From positions 17,562 through 81,561 of the forward strand of contig JAQSWQ010000022.1 in assembly GCA_029266525.1 (NCBI GenBank): a DNA stretch of 64,000 nt, given 5' to 3'. The position numbers and the translations under genes were made by a program. Each line of letters begins with the position of its first letter. Positions within the stretch are counted from its first letter, which is position 1. Below, in pieces: positions 38,294-48,643 of the stretch. The notes under the pieces were generated by a model, which did no database searches, was not told the origin of the DNA, and worked only from the letters and a program-made list of their open reading frames with translations. This DNA comes from Microvirga sp. Its GTDB lineage: Bacteria > Pseudomonadota > Alphaproteobacteria > Rhizobiales > Beijerinckiaceae.

Positions 38294-40641
38294 TCCTCGA
38301 CGGGCGTCCATGACGCCTCGCGCGTGCGCCGGTTCGGCGCGCCGGATGCCGCGGCTCCCCGCTTCGCCTTGAGCTTCGGGCTGGTGCGGCGCTCGCTGCG
38401 CGGCTCGGGCCTGGGGCTGCCCCGCCGCGCCTCGCCGCGCTGCCGCTTGCCCGAGCCGTCGGAGAGGAGTTCGAAGCGTAGCGCGCCCGCGACCGGCGCC
38501 GCCTCGACGAGCTTCACCTCGACCTGGTCGCCGAGCCGGTAGGTCTCGCCGGTGCGGTCGCCGACCATGGCGTGGCGCTTTTCGTCGAAGCGATAGTAGT
38601 CGGCACCGATGGTCGCGGCCGGCACGAAGCCGTCGGCGCCGGTGTCCGCGAGCTTGATGAACAGCCCCGAGCGGGTCACGCCGGAGATGCGGCCCGCGAA
38701 GGTCGCGCCGATGCGGTCGGCAAGGTGATGCGTGATGAGCCGGTCGATGGTCTCGCGTTCCGCCGCCATGGCGCGGCGCTCGGCGACCGAGATGCGCGCC
38801 CCGATCTCGGCAAGCTCGGCCAGTGTCGTCGCCGCCGGCATCCCGTCCGGGCCGAGCTTCAGCGCCCGGATCAGCGCCCGGTGCACGACAAGGTCGGCAT
38901 AGCGGCGGATCGGCGAGGTGAAATGGGCGTAGCGGCGCAGGTTGAGCCCAAAATGGCCGTAGTTCTCGGCCGCGTACTCGGCCTGGGCCTGGGAGCGCAG
39001 CACGACCTCGTTGATGAAGGCGTGGTGCTCGGTGCCGGCGACGCTCTCGAGGATGCGGTTGAACAGGGCGGGCTTGAGCGCACCCGCTTTCGGCAGCTTG
39101 ATCCCGATCGAGGCCAGGACCTCCCCGAGCGCGCGCATCTTCTCGAGCGAGGGCTCGTCATGGGCACGGTAGATCAGCGGCGAGCCCGCCTTCTCGAGCG
39201 TCTCGGCCGCCGCGACGTTCGCAAGGATCATGAACTCTTCGATCAGCCGGTGCGCGTCGAGCCGCTCGGGCACGATCACGCGATCGACGGTGCCGTCGTC
39301 GTTCAGGATGATCTTGCGTTCCGGCAGGTCGAGGTCGAGCGGCTCGCGCAGGTCGCGGGCCTTTTTCACCGTCTCATAAGCCGCCCAGAGCGGCCGCAAC
39401 ACGGCTTCGTGCAGCGGACCGGTCGTGGCGTCCGGACGCCCGTCGATCGCCGCTTGCGCCTGCTGGTAGGACAGCTTCGCCGCCGATCGCATCATGATGC
39501 GGTGGAAGCTGTGGCGCTTCTTGCGACCGTCGCGACCGATGACGAGCCGGACGGCGAGGGCCGGCCGGTCTTCAAGCGGGCGGAGCGAGCAGAGGTCGTT
39601 CGAGATGCGTTCGGGCAGCATCGGCACGACCCGGTCGGGGAAGTAGACCGAGTTGCCGCGCTCGAGCGCTTGCGCGTCCATCGCCGAGCCCGGGCGCACA
39701 TAGGCCGCGACGTCGGCGATCGCCACAGTGACGACAAAGCCGCCGGCGTTGTCGGGATCCTCGTCCGGCGTGGCGTGGACGGCGTCGTCATGGTCCTTGG
39801 CGTCGGCCGGATCGATGGTGACGAGCGGCAGCGCGCGCCAGTCCTCCCGGCCGGAGAGTGCGGCCGGCCCCGCGGCCTCGACCTCCTTGACGACCTCGGG
39901 CGGGAAGACGTGCGGGATGCTGTGGGCGTGGATGGCGATCAGGCTGACCGCCTTCTCCGAGCGGACCGAGCCGAGGCGCTCGCGCACCTTGCCTTGCGGC
40001 AGCCCGTAGCGGCCCTGCTTCGAGGTGGTCGCCGCGACGAGGTCGCCGTCCTTGGCCTCGCCTTCGTCGCCCGGCGCGATCGCGATCTCGCCGCCGCGCG
40101 ATTTCTTCTCGATCGGCACGAGGCGCCCGCCGCCGTTCGGAAGGGCGCGGAAGATGCCGAGGATCTGCGCCTTATGCTTGCCGATGATCTTGATGACGCG
40201 GCCGGAATAGCGCCCGCGCTCCTCGCGGATCGGCTCGGCCCGGATGAGCACGCGGTCGCCGACGCCTGGCACCGGCATGCCGGGCCGCGGCTTCCGCGGC
40301 ATCGCGACCACGATCTTCGGCGCGGGCCCGAGCTCGGCGTCCCATTCCTCCGGCTCGGCAATCAGCTCGCCGTCGCGGTCGCGGGACTTCACGTCGGCGA
40401 CGACGACGTGGGGGAGCTTGCCGGGCTTGCGGATCTCCTTCTTGCGGCGGTCGAGCGCGCCCTCGCTCTCGAGTTCCTTCAGCGTCTCCTTCAGCCAGAG
40501 GCGGTCGCCGCTCTGGATGTTGAAGGCGCGCGCGATCTCGCGCTTGCCGACCTTGCCGGGCGCGTTCGCCACGAAGGCGACGAGGTCTTGGCGGGAGGGT
40601 AGAGTGGGTTCTGATCGGGGGGATTTGGATTTTCTAGGCAT
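38290..40641 (-). CDS. rnr: Ribonuclease R
   Basis: A 783-residue 3'-to-5' exoribonuclease of the RNB family that degrades structured RNA and matures rRNA and tmRNA. N-terminal HTH/cold-shock part (1-240), RNB catalytic domain with LVTIDPADAKDHDDAVHATP holding the four metal-binding Asp, then FPDRVVPMLPERISNDLCSL and HRIMMRSAAKLSYQQAQA. The S1 domain starts near GATFAGRISGVTRSGLFIKL. A basic tail (KRQRGEARRGSPRPEPRSER) ends the protein. It heads a group with DUF983 (4-base overlap), NUDIX and rpmG. Confidence 0.97.
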   Translation of the reverse strand: MPRKSKSPRSEPTLPSRQDLVAFVANAPGKVGKREIARAFNIQSGDRLWLKETLKELESEGALDRRKKEIRKPGKLPHVVVADVKSRDRDGELIAEPEEWDAELGPAPKIVVAMPRKPRPGMPVPGVGDRVLIRAEPIREERGRYSGRVIKIIGKHKAQILGIFRALPNGGGRLVPIEKKSRGGEIAIAPGDEGEAKDGDLVAATTSKQGRYGLPQGKVRERLGSVRSEKAVSLIAIHAHSIPHVFPPEVVKEVEAAGPAALSGREDWRALPLVTIDPADAKDHDDAVHATPDEDPDNAGGFVVTVAIADVAAYVRPGSAMDAQALERGNSVYFPDRVVPMLPERISNDLCSLRPLEDRPALAVRLVIGRDGRKKRHSFHRIMMRSAAKLSYQQAQAAIDGRPDATTGPLHEAVLRPLWAAYETVKKARDLREPLDLDLPERKIILNDDGTVDRVIVPERLDAHRLIEEFMILANVAAAETLEKAGSPLIYRAHDEPSLEKMRALGEVLASIGIKLPKAGALKPALFNRILESVAGTEHHAFINEVVLRSQAQAEYAAENYGHFGLNLRRYAHFTSPIRRYADLVVHRALIRALKLGPDGMPAATTLAELAEIGARISVAERRAMAAERETIDRLITHHLADRIGATFAGRISGVTRSGLFIKLADTGADGFVPAATIGADYYRFDEKRHAMVGDRTGETYRLGDQVEVKLVEAAPVAGALRFELLSDGSGKRQRGEARRGSPRPEPRSERRTSPKLKAKRGAAASGAPNRRTREASWTPVEE

Positions 40642-40720
40642 TCAGGCTCGTGGAGAGCTTCCGGCGCAGCAAGGCACGCGGGGCGGCAAGAGAGCACGCG
40701 GATCGGGAAGCTATAGGGGG

Positions 40721-41167
40721 CTAGATGGGTTCCGCAGGGTGAAATTGCGAGCCTCGGTCTCCAGGACAGCGCGCAGCGCCGGCGCCGATCGCCCGCCGCA
40801 AGGGGCGTTCTTCGGTGAAGATGTTGCGGCAGCGGAACTCGGCGGGGCTCGAGAAAGTGAGGTATTCGCGCATGCCGGGCGCATCCGAAACGCCTGTGAA
40901 CCAGGGCTCGTCCAGCACGCGGCGACGATCGGCTGTCCATGTCGGCACCGGAAGCCGGAAGAGCTTGGAAAGGTAGGAGGCGGATGCCGCGGCGAGCGCG
41001 TCGAGTTTCGGATCGCCGGTGAAGGCCGGTTCATCGGCAAGGACGGCAGCGCGAGCGCGCTGGTCGGGCGCCAGATAGAAAGTATCCAGGAACTCCGGCC
41101 AGGCCTTCTCGGCCGGTTCGCCGCGCTCAATTCTCGTCACGGCTTCGGACAGGGTAGCGGGGCGCAT
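40721..41167 (-). CDS. Hypothetical protein, 148 residues
   Basis: A soluble acidic protein without signal peptide. MRPATLSEAVTRIERGEPAEKAWPEFLDTFYL at the start, then PDQRARAAVLADEPAFTGDPKLDALAAASASYLSKLF, DEPWFTGVSDAPGMREYLTFSSPAEFRCRNIFTEERPLRR. I recall similar uncharacterised proteins in Rhizobiales that end shortly after this last phrase; the final 24 residues here look unrelated, so a late frame change is possible. It overlaps the next upstream gene by 41 bases, an arrangement seen in toxin-antitoxin and other paired genes, but there is no toxin motif. Function unknown. Confidence 0.7.
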   Translation of the reverse strand: MRPATLSEAVTRIERGEPAEKAWPEFLDTFYLAPDQRARAAVLADEPAFTGDPKLDALAAASASYLSKLFRLPVPTWTADRRRVLDEPWFTGVSDAPGMREYLTFSSPAEFRCRNIFTEERPLRRAIGAGAARCPGDRGSQFHPAEPI

Positions 41168-41336
41168 CGTGGGCTCCCTTGAGCGACTCCAGATACTTCA
41201 GCACGAACCGCAGCTTCTCGGGACTCTCCGCGCTGCGCGGAAAATAGCGGGCGAGGATGGTCACCGCATCATCCGCCGTCTTGAGGCCGTGCGCTGAGGG
41301 CCCTTCTCTCCGAAACTTTCGACTTTGACCAAGCAT
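41127..41336 (-). CDS. Hypothetical protein, 69 residues, overlapping the next gene
   Basis: A 69-residue basic protein (MLGQSRKFRREGPSAHGLKTADDAVTILARYFPRSAESPEKLRF...). AAGG lies 7 bases before the ATG at 41336. The central part looks like a helical pair. It overlaps the 148-residue gene by 41 bases, which suggests coupled translation or a false call. No family recognised. It may be the first partner of a two-gene module or a remnant. Confidence 0.5.
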   Translation of the reverse strand: MLGQSRKFRREGPSAHGLKTADDAVTILARYFPRSAESPEKLRFVLKYLESLKGAHDAPRYPVRSRDEN

Positions 41337-41397
41337 TTACGAGCCTTCGCGCCTCAATGGGACCGGCCCGGCCGTAGATGCTACGAGCCCCCAAGCG

Positions 41398-41426
41398 AAA
41401 AAGCCGGAGCGTTGCCGCTCCGGCTT
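41398..41426 (-). terminator. Rho-independent terminator of glnA
   Basis: On the minus strand AAGCCGGAGCG pairs exactly with CGCTCCGGCTT (11 bases, loop GCAA) and is followed by a T-run, TTT. It lies 39 bases after the glnA stop. This separates glnBA from the hypothetical genes. Confidence 0.92.
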
Positions 41427-41464
41427 GAATGGGCCGCCCGTCGTGGCGGGAGGAATCTCGCCCG

Positions 41465-42874
41465 TCAGGCCGAGTAGTACATCACGAACTCGAGCGGGTG
41501 CGGGGTCATCTCGAAGCGCTGCACCTCGGTCATCTTCAGCTCGATATACGAGTCGATGAAGTCGTCGCCGAACACCCCGCCGGCCTTGAGGAAGGCGCGG
41601 TCGCGGTCGAGGTTGACGAGGGCCTCGCGCAACGAGGCGCACACCGTCGGGATCTTCTTCAGTTCGCGCGGCGGCAGGTCGTAGAGGTCCTTGTCCATGG
41701 CCTGGCCGGGGTCGATCTTGTTGGTGATCCCGTCGAGGCCGGCCATCAGCATCGACGCGAAGGCAAGATAGGGGTTCGCGACCGGGTCGGGGAAGCGCAC
41801 CTCGACGCGCTTCGCCTTCGGGTTGGTGGTCCACGGGATGCGGCACGAGGCCGAGCGGTTGCGGGCCGAATAGGCGAGCAGCACCGGCGCCTCGTAGCCC
41901 GGCACGAGCCGCTTGTAGGAGTTGGTCGATGGGTTGGTGAAGGCGTTCAGGGCCTTCGCGTGCTTGATGATCCCGCCGATGTACCAGAGGCACTCTTGGC
42001 TCAGGTCCGAGTACTTGTTGCCGGCGAAGACCGGCTTGCCGCCGTTCCAGATCGACTGGTGCACATGCATGCCCGACCCGTTGTCGCCATAGACCGGCTT
42101 GGGCATGAAAGTCGCCGATTTCCCATAGGATTGGGCGACGTTGTGGATGCAGTACTTGTAGATCTGCAGGTGGTCGGCCATGAGCGTCAGCGTGTCGAAC
42201 TTCATGCCGAGCTCGTGCTGGGCGGAGGCGACCTCGTGGTGGTGCTTCTCGACCTTGACCCCCATCGCGGCCATCGCGGCGAGCATCTCGCCGCGCATGT
42301 CCTGCGCCGAATCCTGCGGCGGGACCGGGAAGTAGCCGGCCTTGGTCTGGATGCGGTGGCCGAGATTGCCGCCCTCGTAATCCATGTCGCCGTTGATCGG
42401 CAGCTCCGAGGAGTCGAGCTGGAACCCGGTGTTGTAGGGGTCGGCCATGAACTTCACGTCGTCGAACACGAAGAACTCGGCCTCCGGGCCGACATAGATG
42501 GTGTCGCCGACGCCGGTCGACTTGAGATAGGCCTCGGCCTTCTTGGCCATGCCGCGCGGATCGCGCGAGTAGGGCTCGCCGGTCGCCGGCTCGAGGATGT
42601 CGCAGACGATCGACATCGTCGGCGCCGAATAGAACGGGTCCATCACCGCCGTGACCGGGTCGGGCATCAGCGTCATGTCCGACTCGTTGATCGCCTTCCA
42701 GCCGGCGATCGAGGAGCCGTCGAACATCACGCCGTCCGCGAAGGTGTCCTCGTCGATGATCGACACGTCGAAGGTGACGTGCTGCCACTTGCCGCGGGGA
42801 TCGGTGAAGCGGAAATCGACGTATTTGACGTCGTTGTCCTTGATCGCCTTGAGCACGTCTTTCGCGTTCTGCAT
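41465..42874 (-). CDS. glnA: Glutamine synthetase type I
   Basis: A 469-residue GSI-beta enzyme that makes glutamine from glutamate, ammonia and [21 protein letters not shown] is the GS signature, with [16 protein letters not shown] (metal Glu), [18 protein letters not shown] (ATP-binding) and the adenylylation site Tyr398 in KDLYDLPP. Start ATG 42874 ([13 protein letters not shown]) gives the standard length; GAGG lies upstream. It is 70 bases downstream of glnB. Activity should be controlled by GlnE adenylylation and by PII. Confidence 0.98.
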   Translation of the reverse strand: MQNAKDVLKAIKDNDVKYVDFRFTDPRGKWQHVTFDVSIIDEDTFADGVMFDGSSIAGWKAINESDMTLMPDPVTAVMDPFYSAPTMSIVCDILEPATGEPYSRDPRGMAKKAEAYLKSTGVGDTIYVGPEAEFFVFDDVKFMADPYNTGFQLDSSELPINGDMDYEGGNLGHRIQTKAGYFPVPPQDSAQDMRGEMLAAMAAMGVKVEKHHHEVASAQHELGMKFDTLTLMADHLQIYKYCIHNVAQSYGKSATFMPKPVYGDNGSGMHVHQSIWNGGKPVFAGNKYSDLSQECLWYIGGIIKHAKALNAFTNPSTNSYKRLVPGYEAPVLLAYSARNRSASCRIPWTTNPKAKRVEVRFPDPVANPYLAFASMLMAGLDGITNKIDPGQAMDKDLYDLPPRELKKIPTVCASLREALVNLDRDRAFLKAGGVFGDDFIDSYIELKMTEVQRFEMTPHPLEFVMYYSA

Positions 42875-42944
42875 GGGTCGTCGGTCCTCTTCTGCCCGTG
42901 ATTTTCTCAAGCCGCCGGACGGCTGCTAAGTGGTTGATCTGTCG

Positions 42945-43331
<387 letters not shown>

Positions 43332-43458
43332 CTAGCATCAAGGCTTGGCGTCATCCACGCGCAAACCATGGTGCGGCACCCGCGTCGGGACAAAAAGAGA
43401 GCAGATGTTGCACAAAAACCGAGCAACTGCGTGCCGGAGCGGCGGCGTCGACGGGAGG

Positions 43459-44955
43459 ATGCTCGAGCTTCTCACGAATGACGAGATGCGCCGCGCGGAC
43501 GCGCTCACCATCGCGGCCGGCACGCCGGGCTACGCGCTGATGCTCCGGGCGGGCGAAGCGGTCGCGGACGCCGCCGCCGAGATGGGGCCGCCGGGAGGGC
43601 GAATCCTCGTCCTCTGCGGGCCGGGCAACAACGGCGGCGACGGGTTTGTCGCCGCGCGGCTCCTGGCCGGGAGCGGCTTTACGGTGGACCTCGCGCTCAT
43701 CGGCGACCGGGCGCGGCTCAAGGGCGACGCGGCGCTTGCGGCGCGCGACTGGAGCGGGCCGGTGCGGGCCCTCTCCGGGCTGTCCTGCGAGTACGACCTG
43801 ATCGTCGACGCGATCTTCGGGGCCGGGCTTGCGCGCGATGTCGATGGCGAGGCCGAGGCGGCAATCCGGTCCTTGAACGGCTCCGGACGCCCGATCCTGG
43901 CGGTCGATGTGCCGTCCGGCATCGACGGCGACACCGGCGCGATCCGCGGGGAGGCGGTGCGGGCGACCCGGACCGTGACCTTCGCCCGCCGCAAGCCGGG
44001 CCATCTCCTCATGCCCGGGCGCGCGCATTGCGGGCCGGTCGCGGTCGCCGATATCGGCATTCGCGACGACACTGTGGCGGAGGTAGCCGGGCCGACCTTC
44101 GCCAACGCACCGGGCCTGTGGTCGGCGCGCTTCCCGCGGCCCCCGCCCGAAGCGCACAAGTACCGCCGCGGCCATGCGCTGGTGCTGTCTGGCGGCGCGA
44201 CCCAGACCGGCGCGGCAAGGCTCGCCGCCCGCGGCGCGTTGCGGGCCGGGGCCGGGCTCGTCACCGTCGCGGCGCCGGCCGACGCGCTCGCCGAACATGC
44301 GGCGCAGCTTACCGCGATCATGCTGCGGTGCTGCGACGGGGCGAGCGATCTCGGCGCGCTTCTCGCCGACCCGCGCTTCAACGCTGTCGCCGCCGGCCCG
44401 GCCTTAGGGGTCGGGCGGGCGAGCCAGGAGATGATCGCGGCGGTGCTCGCGGCGCGCCGCGCCGCGGTTCTCGACGCCGACGCGCTGACGAGCTTCGAGG
44501 GCGAGGCGCGGGCGCTGGCCTCGCTTGCTGGGGCGTGCGCGCAGCCGCCGGTTCTAACGCCGCACGAAGGCGAATTCGCGAGGCTTTTCAGTCGAGAGCC
44601 GGAGGTTCTGAAAGGAACGTCAAAGCTCGAGCGAGCGCGGCGGGCGGCCGCGCTATTGCGTTGCGTCGTCGTGCTGAAGGGTCCCGATACCGTGATCGCC
44701 GGGCCGGACGGGCGGGCGGCGATCAACGAGAACGGCACGCCCTATCTTGCGACCGCCGGCTCTGGCGACGTGCTGACCGGCATCGTCGCCGGGCTCCTCG
44801 CGCAGGGCATGTTGCCCTTCGAGGCCGCCTGCGCCGGGGCGTGGCTCCACGCCGAAGCGGGCCGCCTCTTCGGGGCGGGGCTGATCGCGGAGGACATTCC
44901 GGAGGGGCTGCCGGCGGTCTTGAGCTCGCTCCTTCTGGAACAGGATCCCGGGTAG
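43459..44955 (+). CDS. nnr: Bifunctional NAD(P)H-hydrate epimerase / ADP-dependent dehydratase
   Basis: A 498-residue repair enzyme for hydrated NAD(P)H. The N-terminal epimerase (1-215) has MLELLTNDEMRRADALTIAAGTPGYALMLRAGEAV and VLCGPGNNGGDGFVAARLL, with DAIFGAGLARDVDG. The C-terminal dehydratase (230-490) has HALVLSGGATQTGAARLAARGALRAGAGLVTV, LTPHEGEFARLF and the catalytic ATAGSGDVLTGIVAGLLAQ. The ATG at 43459 follows GGGAGG very closely, so a slightly different start is possible. Gene stands alone, divergent from glnB. Confidence 0.95.
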   Translation: MLELLTNDEMRRADALTIAAGTPGYALMLRAGEAVADAAAEMGPPGGRILVLCGPGNNGGDGFVAARLLAGSGFTVDLALIGDRARLKGDAALAARDWSGPVRALSGLSCEYDLIVDAIFGAGLARDVDGEAEAAIRSLNGSGRPILAVDVPSGIDGDTGAIRGEAVRATRTVTFARRKPGHLLMPGRAHCGPVAVADIGIRDDTVAEVAGPTFANAPGLWSARFPRPPPEAHKYRRGHALVLSGGATQTGAARLAARGALRAGAGLVTVAAPADALAEHAAQLTAIMLRCCDGASDLGALLADPRFNAVAAGPALGVGRASQEMIAAVLAARRAAVLDADALTSFEGEARALASLAGACAQPPVLTPHEGEFARLFSREPEVLKGTSKLERARRAAALLRCVVVLKGPDTVIAGPDGRAAINENGTPYLATAGSGDVLTGIVAGLLAQGMLPFEAACAGAWLHAEAGRLFGAGLIAEDIPEGLPAVLSSLLLEQDPG

Positions 44956-45000
44956 CCGCGCCGCGCGCGTCTTCCGGAACGATGTGAGCGCTGAGGGCGG

Positions 45001-46434
45001 TCAGGTCACCTCGAACCAGGTCCACAGGCCCGTGTCGAAGCGCTCGAGCACGGTCGAGGCGATCAGCCATTTGCCCGGATTGTCGGCGTGGAAGGCGATG
45101 CGCACCGTCCGGTTCTCCGGCACCTGCACAGTGTCGAGGAAATAGGGCTCCCAGCCGTCGTCCATCGGGTGCAGCAGACGGAAAACGTGGCCATGGACGT
45201 GCAGCGGCTGGACCGCCGGCGTGTCGTTCCGGATCGCAAGCGACACGGGCGTGCTGCGCTTGACGCTGAACAGCGGCTTCGCGCTCACCTCGCCGGACGC
45301 GCCGTTGATGGTCCAGATGCGCTTCGGATCCCCGTCATAGACCGGCGCACCGCCCGTCCCCCGTTTGGCGCCGCCGGCGATGATGAGGTCGCGCCGCGTT
45401 GCGTCCTGGAGCCGGATCATGGGCGCGAGCAGCTTGTTAGCCGGCGGGGCCGCGATCGGCGGCAGGGCGGGGCGCTTGGCGGAGGCCGGTGTGCCCGCGG
45501 TCGTGATCGTGAGGAGCGGGAGGCCCGCGCCGATCAGCGCCATGACCGAGCCCTTGACGCCGGCCTCGGCCGGGAGATCGAAGATGAGGTCGTAGCGGCT
45601 GCCCGGTCCGAAGGGCAGGGTCGAGCGCAGCGGCTCGAAATTCTCGGTCGGCTGCCCGTCGACCCCGATGACATAGGCCCGCAGGGCCTCGAAGCGCAGC
45701 CCGGTCGAGCGGGCGTTGCAGAGATTGGCGAGCCGCAGCCGGATGCGGCTTCCCGGCGCGGGCTCGAGCGCAAGCGGCGGCGGCTTGCCGTTCACTGCCG
45801 GGAAGTTGCCGAGCCGGCCGGTGGTCGCGGATTCCAGAAGCTCGCCGAAGGGTGCAAGCGAGCCGTCGGGGTTGAGGCGCCAATCGTCGAAAATGAGCGC
45901 GATCTCCTGGTCGGCCGGCAGCCGCTCGCGCTCCTCGACGACAAGCAGGGCCGACAGCCCGCGCTCGGTCGGCTCGGCCGAGGCGCCGATCACCAGCGGG
46001 CGGATGATGAAGGTGCCGGCGTCGGGCGGCGTGAAGCGGTAGTCGAAATCCTTCCCCGGCGCGACCGGCGCCTGGGTCAGCCCGCCGACGCCGTCCATGG
46101 CGTTCGCGATCCTGACCCCCTGCCAATGCAGCGTCAGCGGCTTCGAGGTGCGGTTCTTCAGCCTGACGCGCACCTCCTCGCCGAGGCGCGCCCGCAGCAC
46201 CGGCCCGGGCACAGCCTCGTTGAAGGCCCAGAGCTCCGCTTCCGCCGGCGCGTCCGGATGCAGCTTGACGCGCTTCGGCCCGGCGGTGAGCACGCGAAAG
46301 CCGTCCTCCTCGGGAAGCGCCGGCGCGGTCTGCGCCGCGGCGTTTCCGAGCGAAAGAAGCGTCGCCGCAAGACCGGTGGTGAAGGTCCGGCGCGTGGGGC
46401 GAACGACTGACACGGGGGAGGGCTGTTCGAACAT
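45001..46434 (-). CDS. Multicopper-oxidase-like protein with lost copper ligands
   Basis: A 477-residue exported protein with three cupredoxin-type domains and a Tat signal (VRPTRRTFTTGLAATLLS). It aligns to multicopper oxidases, yet the copper sites are mostly gone. Motif 1 is LHWQGVR (HWHG expected), motif 2 is GTFIIRP (Y-H-x-H expected), motif 3 keeps two of three as LHVHGHVF, and motif 4 is WLIASTVLERFDTGLW, with no HCH and no Met-type ligand. It is therefore unlikely to be an oxidase. FtsP/SufI of E. coli is a known copper-free relative acting in the division apparatus. Start ATG 46434 places the Tat motif properly. Confidence 0.85.
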   Translation of the reverse strand: MFEQPSPVSVVRPTRRTFTTGLAATLLSLGNAAAQTAPALPEEDGFRVLTAGPKRVKLHPDAPAEAELWAFNEAVPGPVLRARLGEEVRVRLKNRTSKPLTLHWQGVRIANAMDGVGGLTQAPVAPGKDFDYRFTPPDAGTFIIRPLVIGASAEPTERGLSALLVVEERERLPADQEIALIFDDWRLNPDGSLAPFGELLESATTGRLGNFPAVNGKPPPLALEPAPGSRIRLRLANLCNARSTGLRFEALRAYVIGVDGQPTENFEPLRSTLPFGPGSRYDLIFDLPAEAGVKGSVMALIGAGLPLLTITTAGTPASAKRPALPPIAAPPANKLLAPMIRLQDATRRDLIIAGGAKRGTGGAPVYDGDPKRIWTINGASGEVSAKPLFSVKRSTPVSLAIRNDTPAVQPLHVHGHVFRLLHPMDDGWEPYFLDTVQVPENRTVRIAFHADNPGKWLIASTVLERFDTGLWTWFEVT

Positions 46435-46582
46435 GCTGATGACATAGCGGCGGCAGCGCGAAGGGCCAAATCCGGCGGCACGGCGGTTGCGCCGGTGCTC
46501 GCATCGCCGCGTCCGCTGTTCCCGAGCAGGCCAGGGATTGTTCCGCAACGGCACGCGTTCGGGCGCGGCGAGGGAGGGCGCG

Positions 46583-46726
46583 ATGAAGTATGTCCTGATC
46601 TCGGCCGGTCTGACCGGCCTCTATTTCCTCCTGGCGCGGACCGGCAACGCCACCGCCGCCGCGGTGCTCACCACCGGCGCCGGCGTGATCGCGACGGTGA
46701 TCCTCGGGCTGATGCGGGACGCGTGA
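46583..46726 (+). CDS. Hydrophobic microprotein, 47 residues
   Basis: MKYVLISAGLTGLYFLLART then GNATAAAVLTTGAGVIATVILGLMRDA: two short hydrophobic segments make it a likely inner-membrane hairpin. GGGAGG lies 5 bases before ATG 46583, a good ribosome-binding site. No family is recognised. It lies between the multicopper-oxidase-like gene (divergent) and another microprotein. Confidence 0.6.
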   Translation: MKYVLISAGLTGLYFLLARTGNATAAAVLTTGAGVIATVILGLMRDA

Positions 46727-46797
46727 CGCCGGGCCACCCGCGTCGGTTCTTTACGCCCCGGTCTCAGAATCGCCGCAGGTGCGGGGCACAAGCGGCC

Positions 46798-46914
46798 ATG
46801 CCCCGCCGCATGTCGCCTGCCGCCCAGCTTGCGCTCACCATCGCCTCGGTGGTCGTGATCATCGCCGGCGCGATCGTCTGGTACACGCATTATCTCCAGT
46901 ACGTCGCCCGATGA
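46798..46914 (+). CDS. Single-span microprotein, 38 residues
   Basis: MPRRMSPAAQLALTIASVVV followed by IIAGAIVWYTHYLQYVAR: a basic start and one membrane helix. The start could be the second Met (46810). No clear ribosome-binding site is seen, and it is 71 bases after the preceding microprotein. Called on hydrophobic pattern only. Confidence 0.45.
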   Translation: MPRRMSPAAQLALTIASVVVIIAGAIVWYTHYLQYVAR

Positions 46915-47009
46915 CGGCTGTCCGCCGGCGCGGCCAACTTTTTTGGTGCGCCCGCGGCTTGGCGTTGCTATAGACCCGCGTCCCGGGGGAGGGCGTGGGT
47001 TTGCGCCCC

Positions 47010-47094
<85 letters not shown>

Positions 47095-47203
47095 ATCCCG
47101 CCGGGTTGGTTTTCCGGCCGGCTCCGCTCAGCTTCCCGCGACAAAGGAGGTCGCAGGGCGAGCCCGTGAGGCGGCGGCACGAGGTAGAGCAAAGGCGAAG
47201 ATC

Positions 47204-48559
47204 ATGCAGGTGACGGAAACCCTGTCGCAGGGCCTCAAGCGCGAGTTCCAGGTCGTGCTGCCCGCGGCGGAGCTGGAGGAGCGGCTCGCGAGCGAGCTCT
47301 CGACCCTCAAGGACAAGGTGCGTCTCAACGGCTTCAGGCCCGGCAAGGTCCCGGTCGCGCATCTGCGCAAGGTCTATGGCCGCTCGGTCATGGCCGACGT
47401 GGTCCAGAACGCCGTCAACGAGGCGAACCGCAAGATCGTCGACGACAACGGCCTCAAGCTCGCCCAGGAGCCCAAGGTCGAGTTCCCGGAGAACAAGGAG
47501 GACGTCGAGCAGGCGCTCCAGGCCAAGGCCGACCTCGCCTTCAAGATCGCGCTCGAGGTGCTGCCGAGCTTCGAGCTCGCGGACCTCTCCGATGTGACCG
47601 TGACCAAGCCGGTGGCCGAGGTTTCGGATTCCGAGGTCGAGGAGGCGCTGCAGCGCATGGCCGACCGCAACCGACCCTATGCGGCCAAGGACGGCGAAGC
47701 GGCGAAAGGCGACCGCGTCGTGGTGGATTTCGTCGGCCGTATCGAGGGCGAGGAGTTCCAGGGCGGCAAGGGCGAGGGCGTCGAGGTCACGCTCGGCTCA
47801 GGCGGCTTCATCCCAGGCTTCGAGGACCAGCTCGTCGGCGGGAAGGCCGGTGAGGAGCGCAAGGTGACTGTGCGGTTCCCCGAGAACTACGGCGCGGCGC
47901 ATCTTGCCGGCAAGGAGGCCGAGTTCGACGTGACCGTGAAGGAGGTGCAGGCGCCGGGCGAGGTCGCGATCGACGACGACTTCGCCAAGGGCTTCGGCAT
48001 GGACTCGCTCGACAAGCTGAAGGACGCGGTGCGCGGCTCGATCCAGCGCGACTACGATCTCCAGGGCCGCCGCAAGCTCAAGAAGGAGCTCCTCGACGCG
48101 CTCGACGCCAAATACGCGTTCGAGCTGCCGCCGACGCTGGTCGAGCAGGAATTCGCGGCCGTGTGGTCTCAGGTCGAGGCGGACCTCAAGAACAACAGCA
48201 AGAGCTTCGCCGACGAGGGCACGACCGAGGACGAGGCGCGGGCCGAGTACCGCCGCATCGCCGAGCGTCGGGTGAGGCTCGGTCTCGTGTTGGCGCAGAC
48301 CGGCGACCGCGCGAACGTCCAGGTCTCCGACGACGAGGTGAGCCAGGCCCTGGTCGAGCGGGTCCGCCAATACCCCGGCCAGGAGCGCCAGGTGTGGGAG
48401 TTCTACCAGAAGAATCCGCAGGCGCGGGCCGAGCTGCGCGCGCCGCTCTTCGAGGAGAAGGTGGTCGACCACGTGCTGGCGCAGGTCAAGGTGGTCGAGG
48501 AGCCGGTCTCCAAGGAGAAGCTCTTCAGCGAGGACGAGGACGAGAAGCCTGCGGCCTGA
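47204..48559 (+). CDS. tig: Trigger factor
   Basis: A 451-residue ribosome-bound chaperone and peptidyl-prolyl isomerase. The ribosome-docking signature [17 protein letters not shown] is near residues 45-61. The FKBP-like domain (about 160-250) begins [50 protein letters not shown]. The C-terminal arms follow, ending in an acidic tail. It is 109 bases after the tRNA and leads the tig-clpP-clpX-lon run. ATG 47204 is preceded by AAGGCGAAG. Confidence 0.97.
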   Translation: MQVTETLSQGLKREFQVVLPAAELEERLASELSTLKDKVRLNGFRPGKVPVAHLRKVYGRSVMADVVQNAVNEANRKIVDDNGLKLAQEPKVEFPENKEDVEQALQAKADLAFKIALEVLPSFELADLSDVTVTKPVAEVSDSEVEEALQRMADRNRPYAAKDGEAAKGDRVVVDFVGRIEGEEFQGGKGEGVEVTLGSGGFIPGFEDQLVGGKAGEERKVTVRFPENYGAAHLAGKEAEFDVTVKEVQAPGEVAIDDDFAKGFGMDSLDKLKDAVRGSIQRDYDLQGRRKLKKELLDALDAKYAFELPPTLVEQEFAAVWSQVEADLKNNSKSFADEGTTEDEARAEYRRIAERRVRLGLVLAQTGDRANVQVSDDEVSQALVERVRQYPGQERQVWEFYQKNPQARAELRAPLFEEKVVDHVLAQVKVVEEPVSKEKLFSEDEDEKPAA

Positions 48560-48643
48560 GGCGTCCGAACGCCCCAGCGTGGCAGGACTTCCGGTCGGGC
48601 CGCGGCAGCCTATATGAGGGCGGCGGGGGCGGGGATTTCGGAG

